Below, one piece after another: positions 8,369 through 17,371 of a stretch of 33,185 bases of DNA. A program made the translations under genes and the position numbers. Each line of letters begins with the position of its first letter. Position 1 is the stretch's first letter. The notes under the pieces were generated by a model. It did no database searches, was not told where the DNA came from, and saw only the letters and a list, made by a program, of their open reading frames with translations. The DNA comes from Clostridia bacterium (GTDB taxonomy: Bacteria > Bacillota > Clostridia > Oscillospirales > QAKW01): NCBI GenBank assembly GCA_017436525.1, contig JAFSCX010000009.1, positions 1 through 33,185 of the forward strand. Reading direction: 5' to 3'.

Positions 8369-8924
8369 GCATTATAAAAGATTTCTTTTTTCTCTACTCG
8401 GCGTCTTCATTTTGGCAGGGGGATTGCTCCTATTGAGGCCTTATCTTGAAAAGGATCCGACCCTCGACTATAAGGATACCGTATTTTACTATGCGTGGAA
8501 ATATGATCTGGACCCCACTTTAGTCTTAGCAGTTATCAAGACCGAGAGCAATTTTAATCCAAATGCAACCTCCTCTGCCAACGCGCGGGGATTGATGCAG
8601 ATTACAAAAGATACGCTGAAATGGGCCTTATTTCGCGAAGGAGAAAAAGCAGATTATTCCGAAGAGGATCTCTATGATCCGGAAATCAATATTCGATACG
8701 GTTGCTTGATCCTTTCCTTGCTGAAAGAGGAATTTCAGGATACCGATACCGCCCTTGCCGCTTATAACGCAGGGCGGGGAAATGTCATCAAATGGCTGAA
8801 GGACAGCCGATTTTCCAAAGACGGTGTAATTATTGCCACCCCTTATCGGGAAACCAATCAATATATCAAAAAAGTAAATAAATACCACGCGCAATATCAA
8901 AAAATGTTAGGAGATGCCAAATGA
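8361..8924 (+). CDS. Membrane-anchored lytic transglycosylase (SLT domain)
   Basis: A 187-residue protein with a single N-terminal membrane anchor (about residues 7-27) and an extracellular SLT/goose-lysozyme-like domain. The catalytic Glu lies in 'VIKTESNFNPNATSSANARGLMQI', followed by 'YDPEINIRYG' and 'ALAAYNAGRGNV', the classic Slt70-family blocks. It cleaves peptidoglycan glycan strands to 1,6-anhydro-muropeptides. GAGGTG lies before the ATG at 8361; the longer frame from 8232 is inside coaE. This gene directly after coaE is a familiar Clostridial arrangement. It is coupled by ATGA to the next gene. Confidence 0.9.
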   Translation: MGKHYKRFLFSLLGVFILAGGLLLLRPYLEKDPTLDYKDTVFYYAWKYDLDPTLVLAVIKTESNFNPNATSSANARGLMQITKDTLKWALFREGEKADYSEEDLYDPEINIRYGCLILSLLKEEFQDTDTALAAYNAGRGNVIKWLKDSRFSKDGVIIATPYRETNQYIKKVNKYHAQYQKMLGDAK

Positions 8925-10261
8925 GTTTATTCTACGAATCTAAAAACATCTACGAAAACAAGCAAGAACTGCCCGCCATCTTTGAGGCGGCTGCAGGCTA
9001 CATGGATTTCATGAAGCATTGCAAGACAGAGCGCAGCTGCACGGCCTATTTCAAAAAGAAAGCAGAAGAGCATGGATTTCTGCCCTTAGAAAAAGGAAAG
9101 CGCCTGCAAGCGGGAGATAAATTCTATATCATCAACCGCGGCAGAGCCATCTATTTGGGTATCAAGGGCAAACTCCCCGAGAGTGAGGGAATCCACATTG
9201 CTGCCGCTCATATTGATTCTCCCCGCATTGATTTGAAGCCCTGCCCCCTCTACGAGAGCGAAGAGCTGGCATTATTGAAGACCCATTACTATGGTGGAAT
9301 CAAAAAATATCAATGGACTACCATTCCTCTTGCATTGGAAGGAATTGTCATCTTAGAAGACGGCACAACGGTAGATCTTTCCGGCAATGATTATACCTTC
9401 TGCATCTCTGAGCTTTTGATCCATCTTTCCCGCAAGGAGATGGAAAAGACCGCCTCCAAAGTAATTGAAGGCGAGAATCTTCGCGTTATCGCTGGCCACA
9501 TCCCCGATATGGAAGCGGATAAAGATAAAGTAAAGAGCGCCGTTTTGACGCTCCTTCATGAAAAATACGGAATCAAAGAAAAGGATTTCATCTCTGCAGA
9601 ATTATCTTTGGTGCCCAAATTTGACCCTGCAGAACTGGGCTTCGATAAAAGCCTGATTGCCGCCTACGGTCATGATGACCGCATCTGCGCCTATACTGCT
9701 TTTGAAGCTTTGATGCAGATCGAGGATGCACCGGAGCATACTGCTTTGGTGGCGCTGGTGGATAAGGAAGAGACCGGCTCGCAAGGCGTCAGCGGCATGC
9801 AGAGTGAATTTTTGGAATTGGTTGTCAGCCGCATTGCGCCCGAAGAAAGCATTTTGGAGATCTTTAATGCTTCCAAATGCTTATCTGCCGATGTAAACGC
9901 GGCTTTCGATCCCCTTTATCCCGCCCCCACCGAAAAGCAGAATTGCTGCCGCTTGAGCCATGGGCCCTGCATTACCAAATATACCGGCGCCGGCGGAAAA
10001 AGCGGCACCTCTGATGCTACCGCAGAAACCATGCACTATTTTACCAAGCTTTTCGATGAGAACGGAATTCGCTGGCAGACCGGCCTTTTGGGTGCGGTAG
10101 ATGCCGGCGGCGGCGGGACGGTCGCAAAATTTATGGGTAACCGCAATATTGATACGGTCGATATCGGGATCGGCCTGCTTTCCATGCACGCCCCCTTGGA
10201 GATCGCCTCCAAGGCTGATATTTATGAAACCATCCGCGCTTTTGCCTCATTCTTAAAATAG
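8921..10261 (+). CDS. M18 family zinc aminopeptidase
   Basis: Cytosolic dinuclear-zinc aminopeptidase of family M18, 446 residues. Metal and catalytic motifs are all visible: HIDSPRIDLKP, GHDDRI, DKEETGSQG, SADVNAAFDP, and GLLSMHAPLE close to the C-terminus. M18 enzymes prefer N-terminal acidic or neutral residues and form dodecamers; the exact specificity cannot be read. It overlaps the transglycosylase gene by ATGA and precedes the DUF1015 gene by 12 nt. Confidence 0.93.
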   Translation: MSLFYESKNIYENKQELPAIFEAAAGYMDFMKHCKTERSCTAYFKKKAEEHGFLPLEKGKRLQAGDKFYIINRGRAIYLGIKGKLPESEGIHIAAAHIDSPRIDLKPCPLYESEELALLKTHYYGGIKKYQWTTIPLALEGIVILEDGTTVDLSGNDYTFCISELLIHLSRKEMEKTASKVIEGENLRVIAGHIPDMEADKDKVKSAVLTLLHEKYGIKEKDFISAELSLVPKFDPAELGFDKSLIAAYGHDDRICAYTAFEALMQIEDAPEHTALVALVDKEETGSQGVSGMQSEFLELVVSRIAPEESILEIFNASKCLSADVNAAFDPLYPAPTEKQNCCRLSHGPCITKYTGAGGKSGTSDATAETMHYFTKLFDENGIRWQTGLLGAVDAGGGGTVAKFMGNRNIDTVDIGIGLLSMHAPLEIASKADIYETIRAFASFLK

Positions 10262-10273
10262 GAGATTCTAACC

Positions 10274-11497
10274 ATGAAAAATTATGGATTCGGCCCCACT
10301 GATTTATTGGTGCCCCAAACGTTGGATATGAAAAAATGGAGCGTAGTGGCTTGCGATCAATATACCAGCCAGCCTGAATATTGGGAGCGGGTTCGCTCCT
10401 TTATCGGCGGGGAGCCCTCCACCCTGCATCTGATGCTGCCGGAGGTGGATTTGGGAAACGCGCAGCCTGAGCCCATCTATGGAAGGATGGAGGAATATCT
10501 CAGCCAAAATATTTTCCGCACCCTCCCCTCCTCTATGATCTATGTAAAGCGCACCCTTCATGACGGAACGGTTCGCCAAGGGCTGATCGGTGCATTGGAT
10601 TTGGAATGTTATGACTATCATAAAGGTGCCACCACCCTCTGCCGCGCCACCGAAGGAACGGTAGAAGAGCGGCTGCCGCCCCGCATCCGTATTCGAGAAA
10701 AAGCACCCATTGAAATGCCCCATATTATGGTGCTGATCGATGATCCCGCCTATACGGTGATCGAAGCGCTGGAGCAGAGCCAAGCGGCATTTCCTAAGCT
10801 TTATGATTTTGAATTAATGGAAAAAGGCGGCCATATTCAAGGCTTTATCATTGATGAGAAAAAAGCCGCCCCCATTTTAGAGGCGATTGGTAATTTAGCA
10901 GGCGAAGCAGAGAGCCCCTTGCTTTTTGCAGTGGGCGATGGAAATCACTCTCTTGCTACCGCTAAGGTTTGCTATGAAAATCTTAAAAAAGAGCTGGGGG
11001 AGCAAGCGCTGAATCATCCCGCTCGCTATTGCTTGATTGAGCTGACCAATCTTCATAGCCCCGCTTTGCAATTTGAGCCCATCCATCGGGTAGTTGCTCA
11101 TACCGATACCGATAAACTGATGGCTTTCTTGGAAGAAAAGGGCCTCAAAGAGGGAGATGCTTTTGATCAAAAGATTGTTGTAGTAAAAAAAGGAGAGCGG
11201 AAGATTTATTCCTTTGCTACGGAAAGTTCCAAGCTGGCTGTAGGTTCTTTGCAAAATGCTTTGGATGCCTATCTTTCTAAGGAAGAAGGCGAGATTGATT
11301 ATATCCATGGAGATGATGTTGTGGAAGCGTTGACCGGTGCGGAGGGCGCAATCGGATTTATTCTGCCCGATGTCTCAAAAAATGATCTCTTCCCCACTGT
11401 TGTCAAAGACGGGGCGCTCCCCCGCAAGACCTTTTCCATGGGCCATGCCCATGATAAGCGCTTCTACCTTGAATGCAGGAGGATTCGCAAGGCATGA
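10274..11497 (+). CDS. DUF1015 family protein
   Basis: A 407-residue protein of the DUF1015 (COG4198) family, found in many anaerobes. Landmarks are 'GPTDLLVPQ', 'WSVVACDQYTSQPEYW', 'HIMVLIDDPAYTVIE', 'FAVGDGNHSLATAKVCYEN' and 'DVVEALTGAEGAIGFILP'. Some members occur next to serine or phosphoglycerate metabolism genes, but the function is not established. AGGAG precedes the ATG. It is coupled by ATGA to the small membrane protein. Confidence 0.88.
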   Translation: MKNYGFGPTDLLVPQTLDMKKWSVVACDQYTSQPEYWERVRSFIGGEPSTLHLMLPEVDLGNAQPEPIYGRMEEYLSQNIFRTLPSSMIYVKRTLHDGTVRQGLIGALDLECYDYHKGATTLCRATEGTVEERLPPRIRIREKAPIEMPHIMVLIDDPAYTVIEALEQSQAAFPKLYDFELMEKGGHIQGFIIDEKKAAPILEAIGNLAGEAESPLLFAVGDGNHSLATAKVCYENLKKELGEQALNHPARYCLIELTNLHSPALQFEPIHRVVAHTDTDKLMAFLEEKGLKEGDAFDQKIVVVKKGERKIYSFATESSKLAVGSLQNALDAYLSKEEGEIDYIHGDDVVEALTGAEGAIGFILPDVSKNDLFPTVVKDGALPRKTFSMGHAHDKRFYLECRRIRKA

Positions 11498-11925
11498 GCT
11501 ATTTTCTGATTGCCCTATACCTTCTTTTCGCCATCGGCTATTTTCTGATTGCTTTTTCTTATAAGAATAAGAGCAGAAAAATCGATGCAGGGGCCGATAT
11601 CCCAAAGCAGGATCGCCATTATTGGGAGCAGATCACCAAAAAATGCATGAAAGGCTTCTTTGTGGCTGCGGCGGGCGGGCTGCTGACTGCCATCGCGATC
11701 GCCATCAAAAGTGCACTGCCTGCGGAGGTTGGATGCATCACCCTGCTTTCAGCCAATGTCTTTTCACTGGCTACAATCTGCCGCAAGACCCCCTTTCGCC
11801 CTTGCGAGAGATCCTTGGCTTTGCAAAAGAAATGCAAGATTATTTTGCTGCTTCTATCCTTTGCGGCATTAATTATGACCCAGTTTGTCTTCCAATATTT
11901 CAATGATCTCATAAAATTGGCATAA
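11494..11925 (+). CDS. Small membrane protein of unknown function
   Basis: A 143-residue protein with about four hydrophobic segments: an N-terminal one (YFLIALYLLFAIGYFLIAF), a pair near residues 55-90, and one near 115-135. There is a basic cytosolic loop 'SYKNKSRKIDAG'. I do not recognise a family. I take the ATG at 11494 (ATGA overlap with DUF1015, GGAGG 11 bp upstream) rather than the ATG at 11473. It is the last gene of the operon and ends in a strong terminator. Confidence 0.7.
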   Translation: MSYFLIALYLLFAIGYFLIAFSYKNKSRKIDAGADIPKQDRHYWEQITKKCMKGFFVAAAGGLLTAIAIAIKSALPAEVGCITLLSANVFSLATICRKTPFRPCERSLALQKKCKIILLLLSFAALIMTQFVFQYFNDLIKLA

Positions 11926-11958
11926 AAAAAGAGGCTTTATAGCCTCTTTTTTTATGCC
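11919..11958. terminator. Bidirectional terminator (18-bp stem)
   Basis: The stem GGCATAAAAAAAGAGGCT with a TTAT loop and its perfect complement separates convergent genes. It has A-runs and T-runs on both sides, and includes the stop codon of the upstream gene. Confidence 0.9.
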
Positions 11959-11960
11959 TT

Positions 11961-12194
11961 TTATTCGTGATCTTTAAGCCAAGCTTCTGCTTTATCTTTG
12001 CCGATGCGCTTGATATCCTCTTTGGCGTAGATGGATTCCTCACCACCGTTGACATAGAGGAAATACTTTCCGTCGGCAGTTTGATAAAGGGTCTCTTCAT
12101 ATCCGGCAGGATCACCGAAACAGCCGAAGGTTGCCTTCTTTACCACTACTGCATTATCGGTATCGTATTCATATTTGCAAATTGTCTTTTTCAT
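11961..12194 (-). CDS. Small conserved-looking protein
   Basis: A 77-residue acidic protein. It has CKYEYDTDNAVVVKK at the start, a central block 'GYEETLYQTADGKYFLYVNGG' (split by TADGKYF), and a helical C-terminal 'KDKAEAWLKDHE'. Small Clostridial proteins with this block occur as lone genes, but I know of no assigned function. A strong ribosome binding site (GGAAGGAG) and a consensus promoter (12230-12258) support expression. No signal peptide or membrane segment. Confidence 0.72.
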   Translation of the reverse strand: MKKTICKYEYDTDNAVVVKKATFGCFGDPAGYEETLYQTADGKYFLYVNGGEESIYAKEDIKRIGKDKAEAWLKDHE

Positions 12195-12229
12195 CAGATT
12201 TTTTCTCCTTCCTTTTAGTTTACGGAGTT

Positions 12230-12258
12230 ATTATACTATATTTTCACTGTTTTGGCAA
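12230..12258 (-). promoter_or_regulatory. SigA promoter of the 77-residue gene
   Basis: On the minus strand TTGCCA (12253-12258), 17-bp spacer, TATAAT (12230-12235). Confidence 0.72.
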
Positions 12259-12390
12259 TTCCTTTGCCCTATTTTCTCCATTTTAACCGATAAACGGCTT
12301 TAATATTTTCCCCTTTTATAGCAGGTTGAACGGAATGTTCCCCTTTTTTCACCATTTATGATAAATTCTTCTAATCTTTTATCAAGGATA

Positions 12391-12419
12391 TTGACAAGCA
12401 AATCAAAATGTGCTAATAT
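12391..12419 (+). promoter_or_regulatory. SigA promoter of the RpiR-transporter operon
   Basis: TTGACA (12391-12396), 17-bp spacer, TAATAT (12414-12419), 45 bp before the regulator start codon. Confidence 0.78.
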
Positions 12420-12463
12420 CATTTTCGATATTTATAAAATTGAAATCATTTCAGGAGTTTGCA

Positions 12464-13318
12464 ATGTCGGACCATCTTTTCACTTTATTGACAACCCAAT
12501 ACGATTGTCTTACCAAAACAGAGAAAAAAATCGCTTCCCTTTTATTAGAGAAACCGGAAGAATTTATGGAGGCTTATATTCCTGAGCTTGCAGAGCAGAT
12601 CGGCGTCTCCCAAGGGAGCCTCCATAATTTTGCCAAAAAGATGGGGTGTGAAGGCTTTGCCGCGCTCAAGCTCCGCATCGCAAGAGACCTCAAGGATTAT
12701 CGGCCGGCTGCTCCTGCAGAAAGCAAAGCACAAGCCTCCCTCAAAGACCATCTGCAAGACCATATCCGGCGATGCAATAAAAGCATGGCAGATACCTATG
12801 ACCTTAATTCCGAGAACGCCCTGCGCAATGCAATCGACCTAATTTTATCGGCCAATCGGATTCAGCTGCATGGTGTCTACCATAGCGGCATTGCAGCGCA
12901 GGATTTTTGCTACCAACTGATCCAAATGGGCCTTCCCGCCACCTTCATCAGTGATCCGCTGATCAGCGCGGTTTCCGCAACTATGCTGGATCAAAAAAGC
13001 CTTGTTATCGCGGTTTCCGCCTCGGGCCGCACCAAAGAAATTCTTGATACGGCAGCATTTGCCAAGGAAAAAGGAGCATCCATTCTTGCAATTACTGCCC
13101 ATCGCTTTTCTCCTTTGGCGAAGATGGCGGATACTGCGCTGATCACTGCAGCAGGGGATGCTTTTTCCACAGGGCGATTCAACCAATCCCGCACCGCTCA
13201 ATTATTCGCCATTGACGCTCTTTGCTCTTATCTGCACCTTCAAAAAATCAATTCCGAATCCTCTGAAGAAGAGCAACGGATCAATGAGATCCTCTCCTCT
13301 CACAATGTCTATGATTAA
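12464..13318 (+). CDS. RpiR/MurR family transcriptional regulator
   Basis: A 284-residue regulator: N-terminal RpiR helix-turn-helix (LTKTEKKIASLLLEKP, then ELAEQIGVSQGSLHNFAKKMGCEGFAALK, given here in shortened blocks) and a C-terminal SIS domain (RIQLHGVYHSGIAAQDF, 'LVIAVSASGRTKEILDTA', 'ILAITAH'). SIS domains in this family bind phosphosugars. Start: ATG at 12464 with AGGAG; the longer frame from 12410 lies across the promoter. It is 20 nt upstream of an organophosphate-type transporter, so it most likely controls uptake of a phosphorylated sugar or a related compound (inference). Confidence 0.87.
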   Translation: MSDHLFTLLTTQYDCLTKTEKKIASLLLEKPEEFMEAYIPELAEQIGVSQGSLHNFAKKMGCEGFAALKLRIARDLKDYRPAAPAESKAQASLKDHLQDHIRRCNKSMADTYDLNSENALRNAIDLILSANRIQLHGVYHSGIAAQDFCYQLIQMGLPATFISDPLISAVSATMLDQKSLVIAVSASGRTKEILDTAAFAKEKGASILAITAHRFSPLAKMADTALITAAGDAFSTGRFNQSRTAQLFAIDALCSYLHLQKINSESSEEEQRINEILSSHNVYD

Positions 13319-13338
13319 ATTCCAATCAGGAGAATACC

Positions 13339-14538
13339 ATGAAAATATCACTTAAACCCGAAGTTCGAAAAGCCTTATTGCTCGGGGCAATGTGCTCCAT
13401 CTCTTATCTTGCGGTCTATTTCGCCCGAAACGTTTTAGGTGCTGTTACTCCAAAAATGATCGAAGACGGTGGTTTTACAGCCGAATTCATCGGTGGGCTT
13501 TCTTCTCTATATTTTATTACCTATGCGATCGGCCAGTTGATCAACGGCATCATCGGCGATAAGATTAAAGCAAAATACATGATCAGTTTAGGATTGTTCC
13601 TTGCGGGAATTTGCAACTTTATCTTGCCTCTTGCAAAAGGAAATTTCCTCATAAGCCATATTACTTACGGCCTTACCGGTTTTTTTCTTTCCATGATTTA
13701 TGGACCCATGACTAAATTGGTGGCTGAGAATACAGAGCCCATTTACGCCACACGATGCAGCATTGGCTATACCTTTGCATCCTTTATAGGTACGCCTATG
13801 GCAGGAGTCTTTGCGATGTTTTTAGCCTGGCAAGGAGTGTTCAACGCCGGCAGCGCTGCTTTGATCGCAATGGGGCTGATCTGCTTTTTCGCTTTTACCG
13901 CCATGGAGAAAAAGGGTGTTTTGCAATATGGAAAATTTGATCGCACCAAAGAAGAGCGCAAGGGTGGTCTCAAGCTTCTGATCCGTCATCGGATCATTCG
14001 ATTCACCTTGATCTCAGCAATCACAGGCGTGATCCGCACCACGGTTGTATTCTGGTTGCCCACCTATTTTTCTCAGCGTTTAGGATATTCAACCGAAAAG
14101 GCAGCCTTTCTTTTCACCATTGCCTCCTTACTTCTCTCCTGCTGCATCTTTGTTGCCATCTTTCTTTATGAGCGGTTGCGGTATAATATGGATCTTACCA
14201 TGTTGATTTTCTTTATCTTATCCGCCATCTCTTTTATCGGCGCTTGGTGCGTGAAGGCAAAACTTCTTAATGCAGCGCTGATCACCATTGCGATCTTCGC
14301 GGCAGACAGCGCCGCCTCCCTTCTCTGGTGCCGGTATTGCCCCGGTCTTCGGGATACGGGAATGGTCTCCTCTGCTACCGGCTTTCTTGATTTTATCAGC
14401 TATGTTGCCGCTGCGATTTCTTCTGTTGTTTTCGCAAACGCAGTCGGCGCCATCGGCTGGAATAATCTGGTCTTGGTCTGGACAATTCTCGCTGCGGCAG
14501 GTATCGTTTCTATGATTCCATTAAAGAAAAAGCAATAA
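13339..14538 (+). CDS. MFS transporter, organophosphate:Pi antiporter-like
   Basis: A 399-residue protein with about 12 membrane segments. The N-terminal block 'YLAVYFARNVLGAVTPKMIE' and 'SLYFITYAIGQLINGIIGDK' resemble GlpT/UhpT-type organophosphate:phosphate antiporters, which import glycerol-3-phosphate or hexose-6-phosphates. The Arg in 'YFARN' is in the position of the substrate-binding Arg of that group. A GGAGA ribosome binding site is present. It shares an operon with the RpiR regulator. The substrate is not determined. Confidence 0.8.
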   Translation: MKISLKPEVRKALLLGAMCSISYLAVYFARNVLGAVTPKMIEDGGFTAEFIGGLSSLYFITYAIGQLINGIIGDKIKAKYMISLGLFLAGICNFILPLAKGNFLISHITYGLTGFFLSMIYGPMTKLVAENTEPIYATRCSIGYTFASFIGTPMAGVFAMFLAWQGVFNAGSAALIAMGLICFFAFTAMEKKGVLQYGKFDRTKEERKGGLKLLIRHRIIRFTLISAITGVIRTTVVFWLPTYFSQRLGYSTEKAAFLFTIASLLLSCCIFVAIFLYERLRYNMDLTMLIFFILSAISFIGAWCVKAKLLNAALITIAIFAADSAASLLWCRYCPGLRDTGMVSSATGFLDFISYVAAAISSVVFANAVGAIGWNNLVLVWTILAAAGIVSMIPLKKKQ

Positions 14539-14579
14539 AAAATGCACGGCATTCCCCTATGAAATGCCGTGCATTTTTT
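14537..14579. terminator. Bidirectional terminator between transporter and sulfatase genes
   Basis: A 17-bp perfect stem (AAAAAATGCACGGCATT with its complement) and 9-nt loop has A-runs and T-runs suited to both strands. It reaches both stop codons. Confidence 0.9.
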
Positions 14580-17097
14580 ATGCGTGATTTAAGCGCTGAA
14601 GATAAGCGGCAAGCTGAGCGCGAGTAATTAGTTCATCAAAATTGTCATAAACACTCTGCTCACCAGTAGGGCCTGCAATAACGCCTTTTATATTGCACCA
14701 TTTAACTGCGGCAACCTCTTCCCATTTCAGCTTGGGATACTGCATTTTTAAGCCAAAAAATTCTTTGTAAACCAAGGGCTTTACATCTTCTACTTTTGTC
14801 ATATAACGATAAATAATGGTGGCAGCAGCTCCATAGGTCAACGGCTTTTCCCATGTGATGGCAACTTCGATGACATCATTGGATAAAGCCCATGTGCGGG
14901 CATCAACCCCCGGCTTTTGCTGGCCGCTTTTTACATAAAGAGCTTCGACCAATTCCTGACAAGCGGTGGTGCGCTCGGCACCGAATTTGGTTTTGCTATC
15001 AGGCTTCATCAAGCCATCATTTACTGCATAAAGCACAGAGGATTCGGTAAAGGGATCCTGCACATCTTCAAAGTGATAAGTGGAGCTATCTTTATGGTAG
15101 GAGGAACGGCCAAGCGCAAAAGAATAATAGTCGGTCTCCAAAATGCCGTTAGAGAGGGTGAAAAGATTGGCTACATAATTGCAATAATCATCCAGCTCCT
15201 TAGCCTCAATTTCTTTCCCGCTATGATCATAGACCTTTCCGGTAGAAGCATCGTAACGGAAATCATCAGCAATAAAACTGCGGTCGGTAAGAATCGCCAT
15301 ATGAGGAGCATCGGAGAAGACATCCTTCCCTGCCAGCAGGCGGGAATCATATTCCACTCCCATCAGATTCAGCAAGGTAGGCAGAATATCAATGGTACTG
15401 CAATATTCCTCCACCTCTACAGCCTCCATCCCCGGCACATAGCAGATAAAAGAATTACGGAATTTCTCAAAGGTAGGCTCAATCTCCTCCCCTGCCAGCT
15501 CATTATACTGCTCGGCAGTGAGGCCGTAAGGATAATGATCGCCGGTAAGCACAATCACTGTACGATCCGCCTGACCGGCCTTCTCTAAGCCATCCATCAA
15601 GGCAGAAAGGGCATATTCCAATTCCAGATTACAAGCGATATATGCCTTGACCGGCTCGGAATAGGGCAAATCCGCTACCGCCGCCTGATTCTTTTTGCTC
15701 ATGGCATTTTCCCAATCATACTGATAATGGCCGCTGAAGGTCATATAGTAGGCATGGAAAGGCTTTTTGCTATTGATATACTCCGGCATGGAAACCTTCA
15801 TCATCTCCAAATCGGAAGAAGGCCATTGCACCTGCATATTCAGCCCTGCATCAATGGCTTTGAAATCATAGCCCATATTTGCATGGGAGATGACCCGATC
15901 ATAAAAAGTACCGAAATAATTATGATAAGCTTTAGCGGCATAGCCCTGCTCCCGATAGACATTTCCCAAGCAATAGGGCAGATAATTTCCATTGGAATCA
16001 TCAAAGCTGGATTCCACCTTTGTGCGGCTCATATTGGGCATCAGCCCCATGCAAAATGCATATTCCCCGTTGGTGGTGGTATTGGCAAAGCTAGTATAAT
16101 AATTCTTGAATACAAAACCATTGTTGCTCAATTTATAAAGGGTGGGGGTAAGCTTCGGATCAATCACCACCGGTGAAAAAGATTCGGCGCAAATGGTGAT
16201 CAGATTATAGCCTTTGGCAATGCCGGTATATTCATTTTTTGCGGTAGGAGAAACGGTAGCCAGATAATCATTGATGGCTTTGAGCTTTTGATTGGTTGTC
16301 TTGAGATTAGAAAAATCAAGCTCTGTAACATTGGCTTGCTTGTTTTCCCGCTGATCCAATTTTGTCGGCTCAAAGACCAATTCAAAGCCCTCATCATCCT
16401 TGGCATTGAGGAAGCCGCGGGTTTCCTGCACGGCGGTAACCGCCACACCCAAATTTTTCACACACGCCTCGGTAGAAGTATTGGGGTTCACCAAGATGGA
16501 ATAAGCGGAAGATTCAGAGGTATCAAAAAGATAAAGGGTGGTAAAGGTGATACCGGTGAGCGCGCAAATCAACATCATAAATAAGGGGATCTGCAGCAGC
16601 TTGATCCGCTCAAGGCGAATTTTCTTTTTCAAAAGCAATACGACAGTAAGAGGAGCAGGCACAAAGATCAACGCTGCTTTCCATAGATTATGAAGAATGG
16701 CATGGACAACCTGCGCCGAAAAATTGGTAACGGCATCGGCGCCCATGGTCATCTGGGAAATGGGCAAAAAGGAGCCGAAGATGCAGTGATAAATCAGCTG
16801 GACCTCAAAATAAACGGTCAGGGCAGAAATGACCGCCATTCCGATCCAACGATTGGCCTTTTGGGGCAAAAGAGAGCAAATCAAATAAAGAACGCCGCCT
16901 GCAACAAGAGAAAAAAGAATGGGGTAAAAGATCCGCCAATCCACACTTGCAAAGACCACAAGATGAAGCATCAGCTCCAAATAGAGGAAAACCAGCATAA
17001 AATAAAGGACAGCGCGTGATTTTTCCTTTCTGCCCTCTGCCAGATTTCGATCAATTTTATTAAAAAATTTTTTCAATTTACTTCTATCTCCGCTCAT
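14578..17097 (-). CDS. LTA synthase-like membrane sulfatase with C-terminal SLH-like region
   Basis: An 839-residue protein. About five membrane segments fill residues 28-195. The extracellular alkaline-phosphatase/sulfatase domain starts near 298: metal-site Glu in 'TICAESFSPV' (Glu305), 'LTPTLYKLSNNGFVFKNYY', nucleophile Thr region 'TTTNGEY' (340-346), 'MTFSGHY', and metal-binding 'TGDHYPYG'. This is the LtaS/phosphoglycerol transferase layout, so it may add glycerolphosphate or another phosphoalcohol to a cell-wall polymer or glycolipid. Unusually, residues 676-839 look like two or three SLH repeats (VLYAVNDGLM, 'TTACQELVEALY', 'AVKWCNIKGVI', 'ITRAQLAAYLQRL'), which bind secondary cell-wall polymer. 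The ribosome binding site is weak, so the start is less sure. Confidence 0.85.
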   Translation of the reverse strand: MSGDRSKLKKFFNKIDRNLAEGRKEKSRAVLYFMLVFLYLELMLHLVVFASVDWRIFYPILFSLVAGGVLYLICSLLPQKANRWIGMAVISALTVYFEVQLIYHCIFGSFLPISQMTMGADAVTNFSAQVVHAILHNLWKAALIFVPAPLTVVLLLKKKIRLERIKLLQIPLFMMLICALTGITFTTLYLFDTSESSAYSILVNPNTSTEACVKNLGVAVTAVQETRGFLNAKDDEGFELVFEPTKLDQRENKQANVTELDFSNLKTTNQKLKAINDYLATVSPTAKNEYTGIAKGYNLITICAESFSPVVIDPKLTPTLYKLSNNGFVFKNYYTSFANTTTNGEYAFCMGLMPNMSRTKVESSFDDSNGNYLPYCLGNVYREQGYAAKAYHNYFGTFYDRVISHANMGYDFKAIDAGLNMQVQWPSSDLEMMKVSMPEYINSKKPFHAYYMTFSGHYQYDWENAMSKKNQAAVADLPYSEPVKAYIACNLELEYALSALMDGLEKAGQADRTVIVLTGDHYPYGLTAEQYNELAGEEIEPTFEKFRNSFICYVPGMEAVEVEEYCSTIDILPTLLNLMGVEYDSRLLAGKDVFSDAPHMAILTDRSFIADDFRYDASTGKVYDHSGKEIEAKELDDYCNYVANLFTLSNGILETDYYSFALGRSSYHKDSSTYHFEDVQDPFTESSVLYAVNDGLMKPDSKTKFGAERTTACQELVEALYVKSGQQKPGVDARTWALSNDVIEVAITWEKPLTYGAAATIIYRYMTKVEDVKPLVYKEFFGLKMQYPKLKWEEVAAVKWCNIKGVIAGPTGEQSVYDNFDELITRAQLAAYLQRLNHA

Positions 17098-17112
17098 AAA
17101 AAAATTTTGATT

Positions 17113-17141
17113 ATTATATCATTTCCCGTAAAGAAAGTCAA
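17113..17141 (-). promoter_or_regulatory. SigA promoter of the LTA synthase-like gene
   Basis: On the minus strand TTGACT (17136-17141), 17-bp spacer, TATAAT (17113-17118). Confidence 0.82.
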
Positions 17142-17280
17142 TTAAACCTGTAGAATTATGTAAAAATTAAGAATTTAGCCATTTTTCTTTTTTCTATTCC
17201 GCGATAAGAATGGAAAAACAAAGAAAAACCACATTGATTCGTAGAGTTTTTTGTGAATATGCCCTGATTTATAGAAAGAA

Positions 17281-17291
17281 TTTCTGTGTTT
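17281..17291. promoter_or_regulatory. Candidate operator upstream of the microcompartment operon
   Basis: TTTCTGTGTTT is the reverse complement of AAACACAGAAA found before the second promoter (21502-21512). It lies 24 bp upstream of the -35 box, in a region with other GAAA/TTTC repeats. It is a plausible DeoR-family site (inference). Confidence 0.4.
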
Positions 17292-17315
17292 TTGTTTTTT
17301 TATCTTTGAAAACAG

Positions 17316-17344
17316 TTGACTTTTATCGGATTTGGGTGTATCAT
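17316..17344 (+). promoter_or_regulatory. SigA promoter P1 of the microcompartment operon
   Basis: TTGACT (17316-17321), 17-bp spacer, TATCAT (17339-17344), 27 bp before the glycyl radical enzyme start. Confidence 0.8.
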
Positions 17345-17371
17345 AGAAGCATCAAATTGGGAGGATCAAAA

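Noticed and set aside
17210..17371. In-frame N-terminal extension of the glycyl radical enzyme as an encapsulation peptide
   Set aside because: The extension runs across the promoter -35 and -10 boxes, and the ATG at 17372 has a strong ribosome binding site.
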